Assembly (NCBI RefSeq): GCF_009208555.1
Contig: NZ_WFLI01000030.1
Location: 1-64,000, forward strand
DNA length: 64,000 bases
Direction of reading: 5' to 3'
DNA from: Janthinobacterium violaceinigrum
GTDB taxonomy: Bacteria > Pseudomonadota > Gammaproteobacteria > Burkholderiales > Burkholderiaceae_D
The notes below the pieces were generated by a model, which saw nothing but the letters and a program-made list of their open reading frames with translations, was not told where the DNA came from and did not search any database. Positions 50,615 through 59,148 of this stretch are shown one piece after another. The position numbers were made by a program, and so were the translations under genes. Each line of letters begins with the position of its first letter. The first letter of the stretch is position 1.

Positions 50615-51679
50615 ATGTCTCTCGTATCCATGCGTCAACTGCTGGACCATGCCGCCGAAAACGGTTATGGCATTCCTGCTTTCAACGTCAATAACCTGGA
50701 GCAAGTGCAAGCCATCATGGCCGCCGCCGATGCCCTGAACTCGCCGGTGATCATGCAGGCGTCCGCTGGCGCGCGCAAGTACGCCGGTGAAGCGTTCCTG
50801 CGCCACCTGATCGACGCCGCCGTCGAAGCGTACCCGCACATTCCCGTCGTCATGCACCAGGACCACGGCCAGTCGCCGGCCGTCTGCATGGCCGCCATCC
50901 GCTCGGGTTTTACTTCCGTGATGATGGACGGTTCGCTGGAAGCGGACGGCAAGTCGGTGGCTTCCTACGAATACAACGTGGAAGTGTCGCGTGAAGTGGT
51001 GAAATTCTCGCACGCCATCGGCGTGACGGTGGAAGCGGAACTGGGCGTGCTCGGTTCGCTGGAAACCATGAAGGGCGACAAGGAAGACGGCCATGGCGCC
51101 GACGGCACCATGACCCGCGAACAACTGTTGACGGACGTGGCGCAAGCGGCCGACTTCGTGCAGCGCACGCAGTGCGACGCCCTGGCCATCGCCATCGGCA
51201 CCTCGCACGGCGCCTACAAATTCACGCGCAAGCCAACGGGCGACATCCTGGCCATCGACCGCATCAAGGAAATCCACGCGCGCATCCCGAACACCCATCT
51301 GGTGATGCACGGTTCGTCGTCGGTGCCGCAGGAATTGCTGGCCATCATCCGTGAATTCGGCGGCGACATGAAGGAAACCTATGGCGTGCCCGTCGAGGAA
51401 ATCCAGGAAGGCATCCGTCACGGCGTGCGCAAGATCAACATCGACACGGACATCCGCCTGGCGATGACGGCCGCGATCCGCAAGTACCTGTTCGAGAACC
51501 CGTCGAAATTCGACCCGCGCGACTTCCTGAAGCCAGCGCGCACCGCTGCCGAGCAGATCGTGCGCGCCCGCATGCAGGCGTTCGGCTGCGAAGGCCAGGC
51601 GTCGAAAATCAAGGTCATCACGATGGAAAAAATGGCCGAGCGCTACAAGGCCGGCGAGCTGTCGCAAATTGTGAAGTAA
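50615..51679 (+). CDS. fba: class II fructose-bisphosphate aldolase
   Basis: Zinc-dependent aldolase, 354 residues, type of CbbA/FbaA. IPAFNVNNLEQVQAIM, VMHQDHGQSP with zinc His and catalytic Asp, VEAELGVLGS, IAIGTSHGAYKF, HGSSSVPQE and VRKINIDTDIRLAMT. CTGGAG lies before the ATG. Works with pgk and pyk; phosphofructokinase in this window is the PPi type at 20.9 kb. Confidence 0.97.
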   Translation: MSLVSMRQLLDHAAENGYGIPAFNVNNLEQVQAIMAAADALNSPVIMQASAGARKYAGEAFLRHLIDAAVEAYPHIPVVMHQDHGQSPAVCMAAIRSGFTSVMMDGSLEADGKSVASYEYNVEVSREVVKFSHAIGVTVEAELGVLGSLETMKGDKEDGHGADGTMTREQLLTDVAQAADFVQRTQCDALAIAIGTSHGAYKFTRKPTGDILAIDRIKEIHARIPNTHLVMHGSSSVPQELLAIIREFGGDMKETYGVPVEEIQEGIRHGVRKINIDTDIRLAMTAAIRKYLFENPSKFDPRDFLKPARTAAEQIVRARMQAFGCEGQASKIKVITMEKMAERYKAGELSQIVK

Positions 51680-51742
51680 AATTCTGTCTGGAACGGGCAG
51701 CAGGCATCCGCAGACAGCGTATCCCTGCGCCCGATTTTCTCG

Positions 51743-51777
51743 ACCGGCGGGCACCCCCTGCCTGCCGGTTTCGTTTC
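51743..51777 (+). terminator. probable rho-independent terminator after fba
   Basis: ACCGGC-G-GGCA (51743-51753) pairs with TGCC-T-GCCGGT (51759-51769), one mismatch, loop of five C, then TTTCGTTT. purC begins 20 bases further on. Confidence 0.7.
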
Positions 51778-51796
51778 ATCCAACTATTCCCCCGCT

Positions 51797-52690
51797 ATGA
51801 ACAGCCTCTATCAGACTTCCATCCACTCCCTGCCATTGCTGGGCCACGGCAAGGTCCGCGACAATTACGCCGTTGGCGACGACAAGATCCTGATCGTCAC
51901 CACGGACCGCCTGTCGGCCTTCGATGTCGTCATGAACGAGCCTATCCCCGGCAAGGGCAAGGTCCTCAACCAGATGAGCGACTTCTGGTTCGAGAAACTG
52001 GGCCATATCGTGCCGAACCACCTGACCGGCGTGGCGCCGGAATCCGTGGTGGCGCCCGAGGAAGTGGAACAAGTGCAAGGCCGCGCCGTCGTGGCCAAGC
52101 GTCTGAAACCCATCATGGTCGAGGCGGTCGTGCGCGGCTACATCATCGGTTCGGGCTGGAAAGACTACCAGGATACGGGCAGCATCTGCGGCATCGCGCT
52201 GCCAGCGGGCCTGCAACAGGCGGAAAAACTGCCGGAACCGATCTTCACCCCGGCAGCCAAGGCCGAGCTGGGCGAGCATGACGAAAACATCAGCTTTGCT
52301 GAAATGGAAGAACGCATCGGTGCCGACCTGGCCGCCAAGATGCGCGACGTGGCCATCGCCCTGTACAAGACGGCCGCCGAATACGCGGCCACGCGCGGCA
52401 TCATCATCGCCGACACCAAATTCGAATTCGGCCTGGACGACAATGGCGTCATGCACCTGATGGATGAAGTGCTGACGGCCGACTCGTCGCGCTTCTGGCC
52501 TGCGGATTCGTACCGGCCTGGCATCTCGCCGCCATCGTTCGACAAGCAATTCGTGCGCGACTACCTGGAAACGCTGACCTGGGGCAAGACCGCACCGGCG
52601 CCTGCGCTGCCGGCCGACGTCATCGAAAAAACCCAGGCCAAGTACTTTGAAGCCATCGAACGCCTGACGGGCGAGAAGCTGAAGGCCTGA
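51797..52690 (+). CDS. purC: phosphoribosylaminoimidazole-succinocarboxamide synthase
   Basis: SAICAR synthetase, 297 residues, longer SAICAR type. LGHGKVRDNYAV, LIVTTDRLSAFDVVMNEPIPGKG, VVRGYIIGSGWKDYQ, LPEPIFTPAAKAELGEHDENISF, IADTKFEFGLD and DEVLTADSSRFWPADSY are family blocks. No strong ribosome site before ATG 51797. purE follows after one base, purK 15 bases later. Confidence 0.96.
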   Translation: MNSLYQTSIHSLPLLGHGKVRDNYAVGDDKILIVTTDRLSAFDVVMNEPIPGKGKVLNQMSDFWFEKLGHIVPNHLTGVAPESVVAPEEVEQVQGRAVVAKRLKPIMVEAVVRGYIIGSGWKDYQDTGSICGIALPAGLQQAEKLPEPIFTPAAKAELGEHDENISFAEMEERIGADLAAKMRDVAIALYKTAAEYAATRGIIIADTKFEFGLDDNGVMHLMDEVLTADSSRFWPADSYRPGISPPSFDKQFVRDYLETLTWGKTAPAPALPADVIEKTQAKYFEAIERLTGEKLKA

Positions 52691-52691
52691 G

Positions 52692-53189
52692 ATGAGCGAG
52701 CACAATAAGCCGCTGGTCGGCGTCATCATGGGCTCGTCCTCGGACTGGGACGTGATGCAGAATGCAGTGGCCATCCTGAAACAGTTTGGCGTGCCGTACG
52801 AAGCGCAAGTCATTTCCGCGCACCGCATGCCCGACGAGATGTATGCCTACGCGAAAAGCGCGCGCGCGCGCGGCTTGCGCGCCATCATCGCCGGCGCCGG
52901 CGGCGCCGCCCACCTGCCTGGCATGGTGGCGGCGATGACCATCGTGCCCGTGCTGGGCGTGCCCGTGCCGTCGAAATACCTGCGCGGCGAAGACTCCATG
53001 CTGTCCATCCTGCAAATGCCCAAGGGCGTGCCGGTGGCCACCTTCGCCATCGGCGAAGCGGGCGCCGCGAATGCGGCGCTGACGGCCGTGGCAATGCTTG
53101 CCGCCAACGACGATGCCCTGGCCGACCAGCTGGAAGCCTTCCGCGCCACGCAAACGGCCGCCGCCAAGGCCATGGTCTTGCCTGACTAA
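52692..53189 (+). CDS. purE: 5-(carboxyamino)imidazole ribonucleotide mutase
   Basis: Class I PurE, 165 residues. GVIMGSSSDWDVMQ is the substrate loop, YEAQVISAHRMPDEMYAYA carries the catalytic His, and AGAGGAAHLPGMVAAMT follows. One base separates it from the purC stop, with AAGGCC upstream. Acts on the product of PurK encoded next. Confidence 0.97.
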   Translation: MSEHNKPLVGVIMGSSSDWDVMQNAVAILKQFGVPYEAQVISAHRMPDEMYAYAKSARARGLRAIIAGAGGAAHLPGMVAAMTIVPVLGVPVPSKYLRGEDSMLSILQMPKGVPVATFAIGEAGAANAALTAVAMLAANDDALADQLEAFRATQTAAAKAMVLPD

Positions 53190-53204
53190 TGTGTTTGAAA
53201 AATA

Positions 53205-54401
53205 ATGAATAGTAAATCGACTTCCCCATTGCTGCCTGCCGCCAACCCACCGGCGTGGCTGGGCGTGATGGGCGGCGGCCAGCTCGGCCGCATGTTTGCC
53301 CAGGCCGCCCAGAGCATGGGCTATCAGGTGGCCGTCCTGGAACCGTCGGACGCCTGCCCTGCGGGGCAGGTGGCGCAGCGCCTGGTCAATGCCGGCTACG
53401 ATGATGCGGCCGGCCTGGACGCGCTGGCCGCGCAATGTCTGGCCGTCACCACGGAATTTGAGAACGTGCCGGCCGACAGCCTGTCGCGCCTGGCCAAGCA
53501 CGTGTTCGTGGCGCCCGACGCGCACGGCGTATCGGTGGCGCAGGACCGCATCGCGGAAAAGCGTTTCTTTGTCGACTGCGCCCCGAAATCGGGCGTGCTG
53601 CCGGCGCCGCACATGGTCATCGCCACGCAGGACGACATCGATGCCATCGGCGACGACTTGCTGCCCGGCATACTGAAAACCGTGCGCATGGGCTATGACG
53701 GCAAGGGCCAGTTCCGCGTGCGCACGCGCGACGACGTGCGTGCCGCGTTTGCGGAAATGGGCGAGGTGACTTGCTTGTTGGAAAAAATGCTGCCGCTGGC
53801 CTATGAAGTGTCCGTGCTGACGGCGCGCGGCGTGGACGGCCAGTCGGTCGTGTACCCGATCGCCGAGAACGTGCACCGCGACGGCGTGCTGTTTACCACC
53901 ACGGTGCCGGGCCCGAACGTGTCGGACGATTGCGCCGCCAGGGCGCAGCGGGCGGCGCAAGCCATGGTCGCCGAACTGGGTTATGTCGGCGTGCTGTGCA
54001 TCGAATTCTTCGTGCTGGAAGACGGCAGCCTGGTGGTCAATGAAATGGCGCCCCGTCCCCACAACAGCGGCCACTACACGATGGATGCCTGCGTCACCAG
54101 CCAGTTCGCGCAGCAGGTACGCGCCATGGCGCGCTTGCCGCTGGGTGACGTGCGCCAGCATTCGCCGGCCGTCATGCTTAACATCCTGGGCGACGCCTGG
54201 TTTGCCGGCGACAGCGATGTGGCCATCGAACCGGCGTGGGACCATATCCTGGCGCTGCCGGGCGCCTGCCTGCACCTGTATGGCAAGGACGATCCGCGCC
54301 GCGGCCGCAAGATGGGCCATCTGACCCTGGTGGCGTCCACCCTGGCGCAAGCGCAGCAGCGCCTGCGCGATGCTTGCCTGATCCTGGGAATCGCGCCGTG
54401 A
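53205..54401 (+). CDS. purK: 5-(carboxyamino)imidazole ribonucleotide synthase
   Basis: ATP-grasp carboxylase, 398 residues. GVMGGGQLGRMFAQAAQSMGYQVAVLEPS at the N terminus, ATP-grasp blocks ILKTVRMGYDGKGQFRV and CLLEKMLPLAYEVSVL, metal site CIEFFVLEDGSLVVNEMAPRPHNSGHYT. The stop TGA overlaps a GTG start of the next gene, suggesting coupling of purine synthesis genes with a tRNA-modification gene. Confidence 0.97.
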   Translation: MNSKSTSPLLPAANPPAWLGVMGGGQLGRMFAQAAQSMGYQVAVLEPSDACPAGQVAQRLVNAGYDDAAGLDALAAQCLAVTTEFENVPADSLSRLAKHVFVAPDAHGVSVAQDRIAEKRFFVDCAPKSGVLPAPHMVIATQDDIDAIGDDLLPGILKTVRMGYDGKGQFRVRTRDDVRAAFAEMGEVTCLLEKMLPLAYEVSVLTARGVDGQSVVYPIAENVHRDGVLFTTTVPGPNVSDDCAARAQRAAQAMVAELGYVGVLCIEFFVLEDGSLVVNEMAPRPHNSGHYTMDACVTSQFAQQVRAMARLPLGDVRQHSPAVMLNILGDAWFAGDSDVAIEPAWDHILALPGACLHLYGKDDPRRGRKMGHLTLVASTLAQAQQRLRDACLILGIAP

Positions 54402-55432
54402 GCGTGCCCGCACAAGACCTGGACCAGGCCGCCATCGCGGCCGCGGCCGCCGTGCTGGAAGCGGGCGGCCTCGTCGCGTTTCCGACGGAAACGGTGTACG
54501 GCCTGGGCGCCGATGCGGAAAACCCCGCCGCCGTGGCGCGCATCTACGAAGCCAAGGGCCGGCCATCGGACCACCCCGTGATCGTGCACGTGGCGCCCGG
54601 TACCGACTTGGCACACTGGTCCGACGATATCCCGCCCGAAGCGCAGCAGCTGGTAGCCGCCTTCTGGCCCGGTCCGCTGACCCTGATCGTCAAGCGCGCC
54701 GCGCACATTCCCGACGCCGTGTCCGGCGGCCAGGATACGGTGGGGCTGCGCTGCCCGTCGCATCCGGTGGCTATCGCATTGCTACGCACTTTCAAGGGCG
54801 GCAAGGGCGGCCTGGCGGCGCCGTCGGCGAACAAGTTCGGCAATGTCAGCCCCACCACGGCGCAGCACGTGCGCGACGAGTTCGCGGCGGAATTGGACAG
54901 CGGCTTGCTGGGCCAGGTCCTTGACGGCGGGCAGAGCGACGTGGGCATCGAATCGACCATCGTCGACCTGTCGCGCCTGGCCACGCACGGTCCCGTGCTG
55001 CTGCGTCCCGGCCATATCAGCAGCGAGCAGATTGCCGCCGTCATCGGCCGCGCACCGGCCGTGGCGGACGCGGCCGCGCCGCGCGCCTCGGGCACCCTGG
55101 AATCGCATTACGCGCCACACACGCCTGTTGCGATGCAGCACAGCGACGACGTGCGCGCCACCTTGAACCGCCTGCTCAATGACGGCCGCCGCGTGGCCCT
55201 GATCCACTACTCGGATCTGCCGCCGGCCAGCGCCAGCGTGCGCCTGGCCGCCAGCCCGGAAAACTACGCACACGCGCTGTACGCCTCGCTGCGCACGATG
55301 GACCAGGTCGGCGCCGAGCTGATACTTGTCGAAGCACCGCCCACCGGCCCCGCATGGCTGGGCGTGAATGACCGTTTGCGGCGTGCCGCGTTCGGCTCAA
55401 GTGGTATCTTGCAGCAATTTCTATCCGCATAA
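54398..55432 (+). CDS. L-threonylcarbamoyladenylate synthase, Sua5 type
   Basis: 344 residues: YrdC domain (EAGGLVAFPTETVYGLGADAEN, KGRPSDHPVIVHV, FWPGPLTLIVKR, GLRCPSHPVA, APSANKFGNVSPTTAQHV, STIVDLS) plus a C-terminal Sua5 domain joined by the ASGTLESHYAPHTPV linker. Makes threonylcarbamoyl-AMP for tRNA t6A. The start is GTG 54398 overlapping the purK stop (GTGA); a GTG six bases on is the alternative. Longer ATG frames lie inside purK. tcdA at 61.8 kb acts later on the same tRNA position. Confidence 0.92.
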   Translation: MSVPAQDLDQAAIAAAAAVLEAGGLVAFPTETVYGLGADAENPAAVARIYEAKGRPSDHPVIVHVAPGTDLAHWSDDIPPEAQQLVAAFWPGPLTLIVKRAAHIPDAVSGGQDTVGLRCPSHPVAIALLRTFKGGKGGLAAPSANKFGNVSPTTAQHVRDEFAAELDSGLLGQVLDGGQSDVGIESTIVDLSRLATHGPVLLRPGHISSEQIAAVIGRAPAVADAAAPRASGTLESHYAPHTPVAMQHSDDVRATLNRLLNDGRRVALIHYSDLPPASASVRLAASPENYAHALYASLRTMDQVGAELILVEAPPTGPAWLGVNDRLRRAAFGSSGILQQFLSA

Positions 55433-55456
55433 AAAGAGCCCCGCAAGGGGCTTTTT
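55431..55456 (+). terminator. rho-independent terminator after the purine/Sua5 genes
   Basis: AGCCCC-GCAA-GGGGCT (55437-55452) with a GNRA-like tetraloop, A run before and five T at 55452-55456. Confidence 0.92.
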
Positions 55457-55673
55457 CTTGATGCAGCGCAATAGAGATGCTTGCCACGAAACATCTTAAA
55501 TCCTCCATAATTCATGCGATCGCCCTGTCGCGGCAGGGTGCTGGCAGTGTTGTTATTTCGTTGATTTTTAAAACATATTTTCTATACAAGCCTGAGGAAC
55601 GATGGCATATTAGTTGGGTAGCGAATAGCACGCCCGTTCGTTTAGAAACCAGAAAAAAGACCGAGGAGACAAA

Positions 55674-57086
55674 ATGCATCAAACAAAATTCGCGCTGGCC
55701 GTGCTGGCTGCGGCTGTCCTGGCAGGTTGCGGTGGCGCCAGCGGCGGCGATCAAGCCTTGAAAGTCAAATACACGGCGCAGGTGTCGTTCGGCGACAGCC
55801 TGTCCGATGTCGGTTCGTATGCGGTCGCAGGCGTGGCGGCGAGCGGTGGCGGCAAATTCACCATCAATGGCGACAATACCAAGATCAATCCTGAACTGAC
55901 GGGCAAGAACTGGACCGAGCACCTGGCCGCGCAATTCGGCTTGCCGGCGCCATGCGCTGCAGAAACGGGCCTGGAAGGCAGCATTCCCACCCTGCAGGCC
56001 CCGCGCGTCAAGCATGCCGGCTGCTTCGGCTACGCCATGGGCGGCTCGCGCGTCACCAACCCCGTCGGTCCGAATAACAAGTTGACGGGCAGTGCGCTGG
56101 GCGCCCTGACCGTGCCCGTGGTGACGCAGATTGCGAACCACCTGGCCGTTTCCGGCGGCAAGTTCAGCGGCACGGAAGCCGTCTTCGTGATGGCCGGCGG
56201 TAACGACGTGCTGTTCCTGCTGGGCGACTTGCAAGCGAAGGCCACCGCTGCTGGCCAGGCGGCTGGCGCGGCTGCCGGTGCCGATGCTGGCGCGAAAGCC
56301 TTTGCCTCCAATCTGGTTGCTGCCCTGGCAGCGCGCGCCGCCAACCCTGCCACGGCGGCGCAAGCCATCGGCGCGGCCGTGGCGGCCGCCGCTGCAGCGC
56401 CTGGCGCCACGTCAGCATCGATCGTGGGCGCTGCCGTGACCGCTGCCGCCACCGCCGGCGATACGGCGATCGCTTCGCCAGCCGTGTATGGCCCGCTGGT
56501 GACCAAGGCGCAAGCCGATGCGACGGTCACCGGCAACGCCGCCGGTGCCGCTGCCGGCGCCAAGGCCGGTGCCGACTACGCCGCGGCGAATGGTCCTGCA
56601 CTGGTTGGTGCCATGAAACAGGCTGGCACCGAGCTGGTGGCACTGGTCAAGGACCAGATCATTGCCAAGGGCGCCAACTATGTGGTGGTCAACAACCTGC
56701 CTGACGTGGCCGGTACGCCATCGGGCTTGAGCAAGGATGCCAATACCAAGGCGCTCATCAATGCCATGGTCAGCGCCTTCAACGGAGAGCTGAGCGGAGG
56801 CTTGAACGGCAACGCGAAAGTCTTGCTGGTCGACGTGTTTGCCGTCAGCCATGACCAGGGCACCAACCCAGGCCCATATGGTTTGACCAATGTCAGCGAG
56901 ACGGCGTGCGACCTGACGCCAGCGAAGAATTTCCTGGGCAGCTCGCTGGTGTGCAATGGCACGAACCTGAAAGCGGGCGACGTCAGCCACTACGCGTATG
57001 CCGACGATGTGCACCCTACGCCGTTCAACAACCTGTTGCTGGCCCGCTATGTGGCCAAGGACATGGTCGTGCGGGGCTGGCTGTAA
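55674..57086 (+). CDS. GDSL/SGNH lipoprotein esterase with Ala/Gly-rich insertion
   Basis: 470 residues. Lipoprotein signal ending LAGC (Cys19; Gly at +2). Block I FGDSLSD (Ser42), block III GGND (175-178), block V DDVHPT (Asp444/445, His447). Between blocks III and V lies a low-complexity Ala/Gly-rich stretch of about 115 residues (188-303), interrupting the usual fold; this lengthens the protein well beyond a typical GDSL lipase. Predicted outer-membrane or periplasmic lipase/esterase. GAGGAGACAAA-like ribosome site precedes the ATG. Confidence 0.82.
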   Translation: MHQTKFALAVLAAAVLAGCGGASGGDQALKVKYTAQVSFGDSLSDVGSYAVAGVAASGGGKFTINGDNTKINPELTGKNWTEHLAAQFGLPAPCAAETGLEGSIPTLQAPRVKHAGCFGYAMGGSRVTNPVGPNNKLTGSALGALTVPVVTQIANHLAVSGGKFSGTEAVFVMAGGNDVLFLLGDLQAKATAAGQAAGAAAGADAGAKAFASNLVAALAARAANPATAAQAIGAAVAAAAAAPGATSASIVGAAVTAAATAGDTAIASPAVYGPLVTKAQADATVTGNAAGAAAGAKAGADYAAANGPALVGAMKQAGTELVALVKDQIIAKGANYVVVNNLPDVAGTPSGLSKDANTKALINAMVSAFNGELSGGLNGNAKVLLVDVFAVSHDQGTNPGPYGLTNVSETACDLTPAKNFLGSSLVCNGTNLKAGDVSHYAYADDVHPTPFNNLLLARYVAKDMVVRGWL

Positions 57087-57185
57087 GGGAGGGCCGCGCC
57101 AGCTGCATCCCCGCGATGTGGCTGGCGCTGGCAGCGACAAGACTGGATAGCGGGGCTATCCGCACATAATGAATCAGGAGACAAG

Positions 57186-57872
57186 ATGAAGAATCGTTTG
57201 AATACCGCTGTACGCGTGCTGGCCGCGGCCGCCGCGATGGCCATGGCGACGGGCGCTTCGGCGCAAAGCGCAGGCACCTGGATGGCCAAGGTCGGCCTCA
57301 ACAAGATCACGCCGCATGTGGACAGCGGCGACATTTCCGCGCCGGCCCTGCCAGGCACGAAAGCGGACGTCAAGGCGGATACCAAGCCCATCCTGACCTT
57401 TGCCTACATGATCACGGATAATATTTCCGCTGAAATGATCCTGGGCGTGCCGTACAAGCATGACCTGATCGGCGACGGATCGATCAAGGGCACGGGCAAG
57501 CTGGGGACGGCGGAAGCCTTGCCGCCGACGGCCTTCATCCAGTATCGTTTCTTCCAGCCAACGACGAAGATCCGTCCTTACGTGGGCGCGGGCCTCACGT
57601 ATGCCTATTTCCAGAAGGAAAAAGGCTCGGGCCAGATGACGGCCTTGCTGGATCCGGGTGGATCGCCCGTCACCTACCGCCTGGACAACAAGCTGGCAGG
57701 CAGCCTGGTGGTCGGCAGCACCCTGGCCATCAACGAGCGCTGGTTTGCCGATGTGGCCGTGGTCAAGACGTTCCTGAAAACCAAGGCGAAATTCTCGACG
57801 GGGCAGACGCAGGACATCAAGCTCGACCCGCTCGCCGTGAGTGTCAGCATCGGGTATAACTTTACCCTGTAA
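57186..57872 (+). CDS. ompW: OmpW family outer-membrane protein
   Basis: 228 residues: signal peptide (to about ASAQ, residue 27) and an eight-stranded beta-barrel ending in the aromatic terminal strand VSIGYNFTL. Family blocks WMAKVGLNKITPH, MITDNISAEMILGVPYKHDL, PTAFIQYRF and RPYVGAGLTYAYF. Forms a narrow hydrophobic channel. AGGAGACAAG precedes the ATG. Confidence 0.93.
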   Translation: MKNRLNTAVRVLAAAAAMAMATGASAQSAGTWMAKVGLNKITPHVDSGDISAPALPGTKADVKADTKPILTFAYMITDNISAEMILGVPYKHDLIGDGSIKGTGKLGTAEALPPTAFIQYRFFQPTTKIRPYVGAGLTYAYFQKEKGSGQMTALLDPGGSPVTYRLDNKLAGSLVVGSTLAINERWFADVAVVKTFLKTKAKFSTGQTQDIKLDPLAVSVSIGYNFTL

Positions 57873-57875
57873 TGC

Positions 57876-57904
57876 AAAAAAATCCGCCTCGGCGGATTTT
57901 TTTT
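57876..57904. terminator. bidirectional rho-independent terminator
   Basis: AATCCGC-CTCG-GCGGATT (57881-57898) flanked by A and T runs, between convergent ompW and flavin reductase genes. Confidence 0.92.
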
Positions 57905-57915
57905 CGTCTCGCCCA

Positions 57916-58422
57916 TCAGGCTAGCGGTGTATTGAACTTCCCATTGTGGAAGATCAAGGGCGGTTGCGCGGCAAACGCGCATTGTTCCACTTCGCCCACG
58001 AAAATGACGTGGTCGCCTTCGGGATAGCGGCTGCGGTTGTGGCATTCGAACCAGGCCGATGCGCCTTTCAGGATGGGCTGGCCCGTGCGCGACAGCTCGT
58101 ATTCCACGTCGTCGAACGGATTCGGGGTGCGGCGCGAAAAACGCTGCGCCAGTTCCGCCTGGTCGGCGCCCAGCACATTGATCACGTAATGCGAGTTGCC
58201 GCTGAAAATCGGCATGCTGTTGGCCACGGAGCCCAGGCTCCACAGCACCAGGGGCGGCGACAGCGAAACGGAATTGAAGGAACTGGCCGTCAAGCCGCGG
58301 AAACTGCCATCGGCCAGGCGCGTGGTAATGACCGTCACGCCGGTGGCAAACTGCGACAGTGCTTGGCGGAAATGCGTCGTATCGAATTCTTGCGCTGGCG
58401 CGCGGGGAGAGCGTGTGTTCAT
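57916..58422 (-). CDS. flavin reductase family protein
   Basis: 168 residues, FMN-binding split-barrel. FRQALSQFATGVTVITTRLADG, GLTASSFNSVSLSPPLVLWSL, NSHYVINVLGADQAELAQRFS and the late GDHVIFVGEV are the family pattern for NAD(P)H:flavin reductases that feed two-component monooxygenases. No monooxygenase partner adjoins. Divergent from msrA. Confidence 0.92.
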   Translation of the reverse strand: MNTRSPRAPAQEFDTTHFRQALSQFATGVTVITTRLADGSFRGLTASSFNSVSLSPPLVLWSLGSVANSMPIFSGNSHYVINVLGADQAELAQRFSRRTPNPFDDVEYELSRTGQPILKGASAWFECHNRSRYPEGDHVIFVGEVEQCAFAAQPPLIFHNGKFNTPLA

Positions 58423-58598
58423 GGGTGACCTGTCTATTTGCTGACATTATGCCAAAAATCGGGCGCGCCAGCGCAATCGTGGCCCGCATGCCTCTATGTG
58501 CGGTGCGCCACGCGCCGTTTCAAGCGGCGCTGCAGGCCGTGGCGCTTTGCGTTACAGTGGTGAAATGATAAGTCGCGGTGGCGTTGCGGGAGGACATC

Positions 58599-59132
58599 AT
58601 GAATCAACAAACGGAAGTGGCGGTACTGGGCGGTGGCTGTTTCTGGTGCCTGGCTGCCGTGTACGGGGAAGTGCGGGGCGTGGCGCGCGTCGAGTCCGGC
58701 TACGCGGGGGGCGGCGTGCCCGATCCCACATATGAACAGGTGTGCGCGGGCGACACGGGCCACGCGGAAGTGGTGCGCCTGGAATTCGATCCCGCCGTCA
58801 TCAGCTACCACGACTTGCTGGAAATCTTTTTTACGCTGCACGATCCCACCACCTTGAACCGGCAAGGCAACGATGTCGGCACGCAGTACCGCTCCGTCAT
58901 CTATTACCAGTCGGCCGAGCAGGAAAAGGTGGCGCGCAAGGTGCTCGCCGAGATGGCTGGCGTGTGGGATGCGCCCCTCGTCACGCAGCTGGCGCCGGCG
59001 CCCGCCTTTTACAAGGCCGAGCAATACCACCAGAATTATGTCGAGCAGCACCCCTTGCAGGGTTACTGCGCGCTGGTCGTCGCGCCCAAGGTGGAGAAAT
59101 TCCGCGCCATGTATGCGGGGCGCCTGAAGTGA
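58599..59132 (+). CDS. msrA: peptide-methionine (S)-S-oxide reductase
   Basis: 177 residues. Catalytic motif GGGCFWC (Cys14) near the N terminus, ESGYAGG, GHAEVVRLEFDPAVISY, DVGTQYRSVIYY and the C-terminal AEQYHQNYVEQHP. Repairs oxidised methionine. GGGAGGA lies upstream of ATG 58599; an earlier in-frame start is not needed. Confidence 0.96.
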   Translation: MNQQTEVAVLGGGCFWCLAAVYGEVRGVARVESGYAGGGVPDPTYEQVCAGDTGHAEVVRLEFDPAVISYHDLLEIFFTLHDPTTLNRQGNDVGTQYRSVIYYQSAEQEKVARKVLAEMAGVWDAPLVTQLAPAPAFYKAEQYHQNYVEQHPLQGYCALVVAPKVEKFRAMYAGRLK

Positions 59133-59148
59133 GCGCCCCGCGCGCCTG

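Noticed and set aside
52620..54614. Open frame of 664 codons on the minus strand
   Set aside because: Shadow of purE, purK and the Sua5 gene; those have full family motifs on the plus strand.
55433..55673. Small gene of 94 codons overlapping the start of the GDSL lipoprotein gene
   Set aside because: It runs into the lipoprotein gene in another frame and lacks protein character; the region looks like a terminator plus AT-rich promoter.
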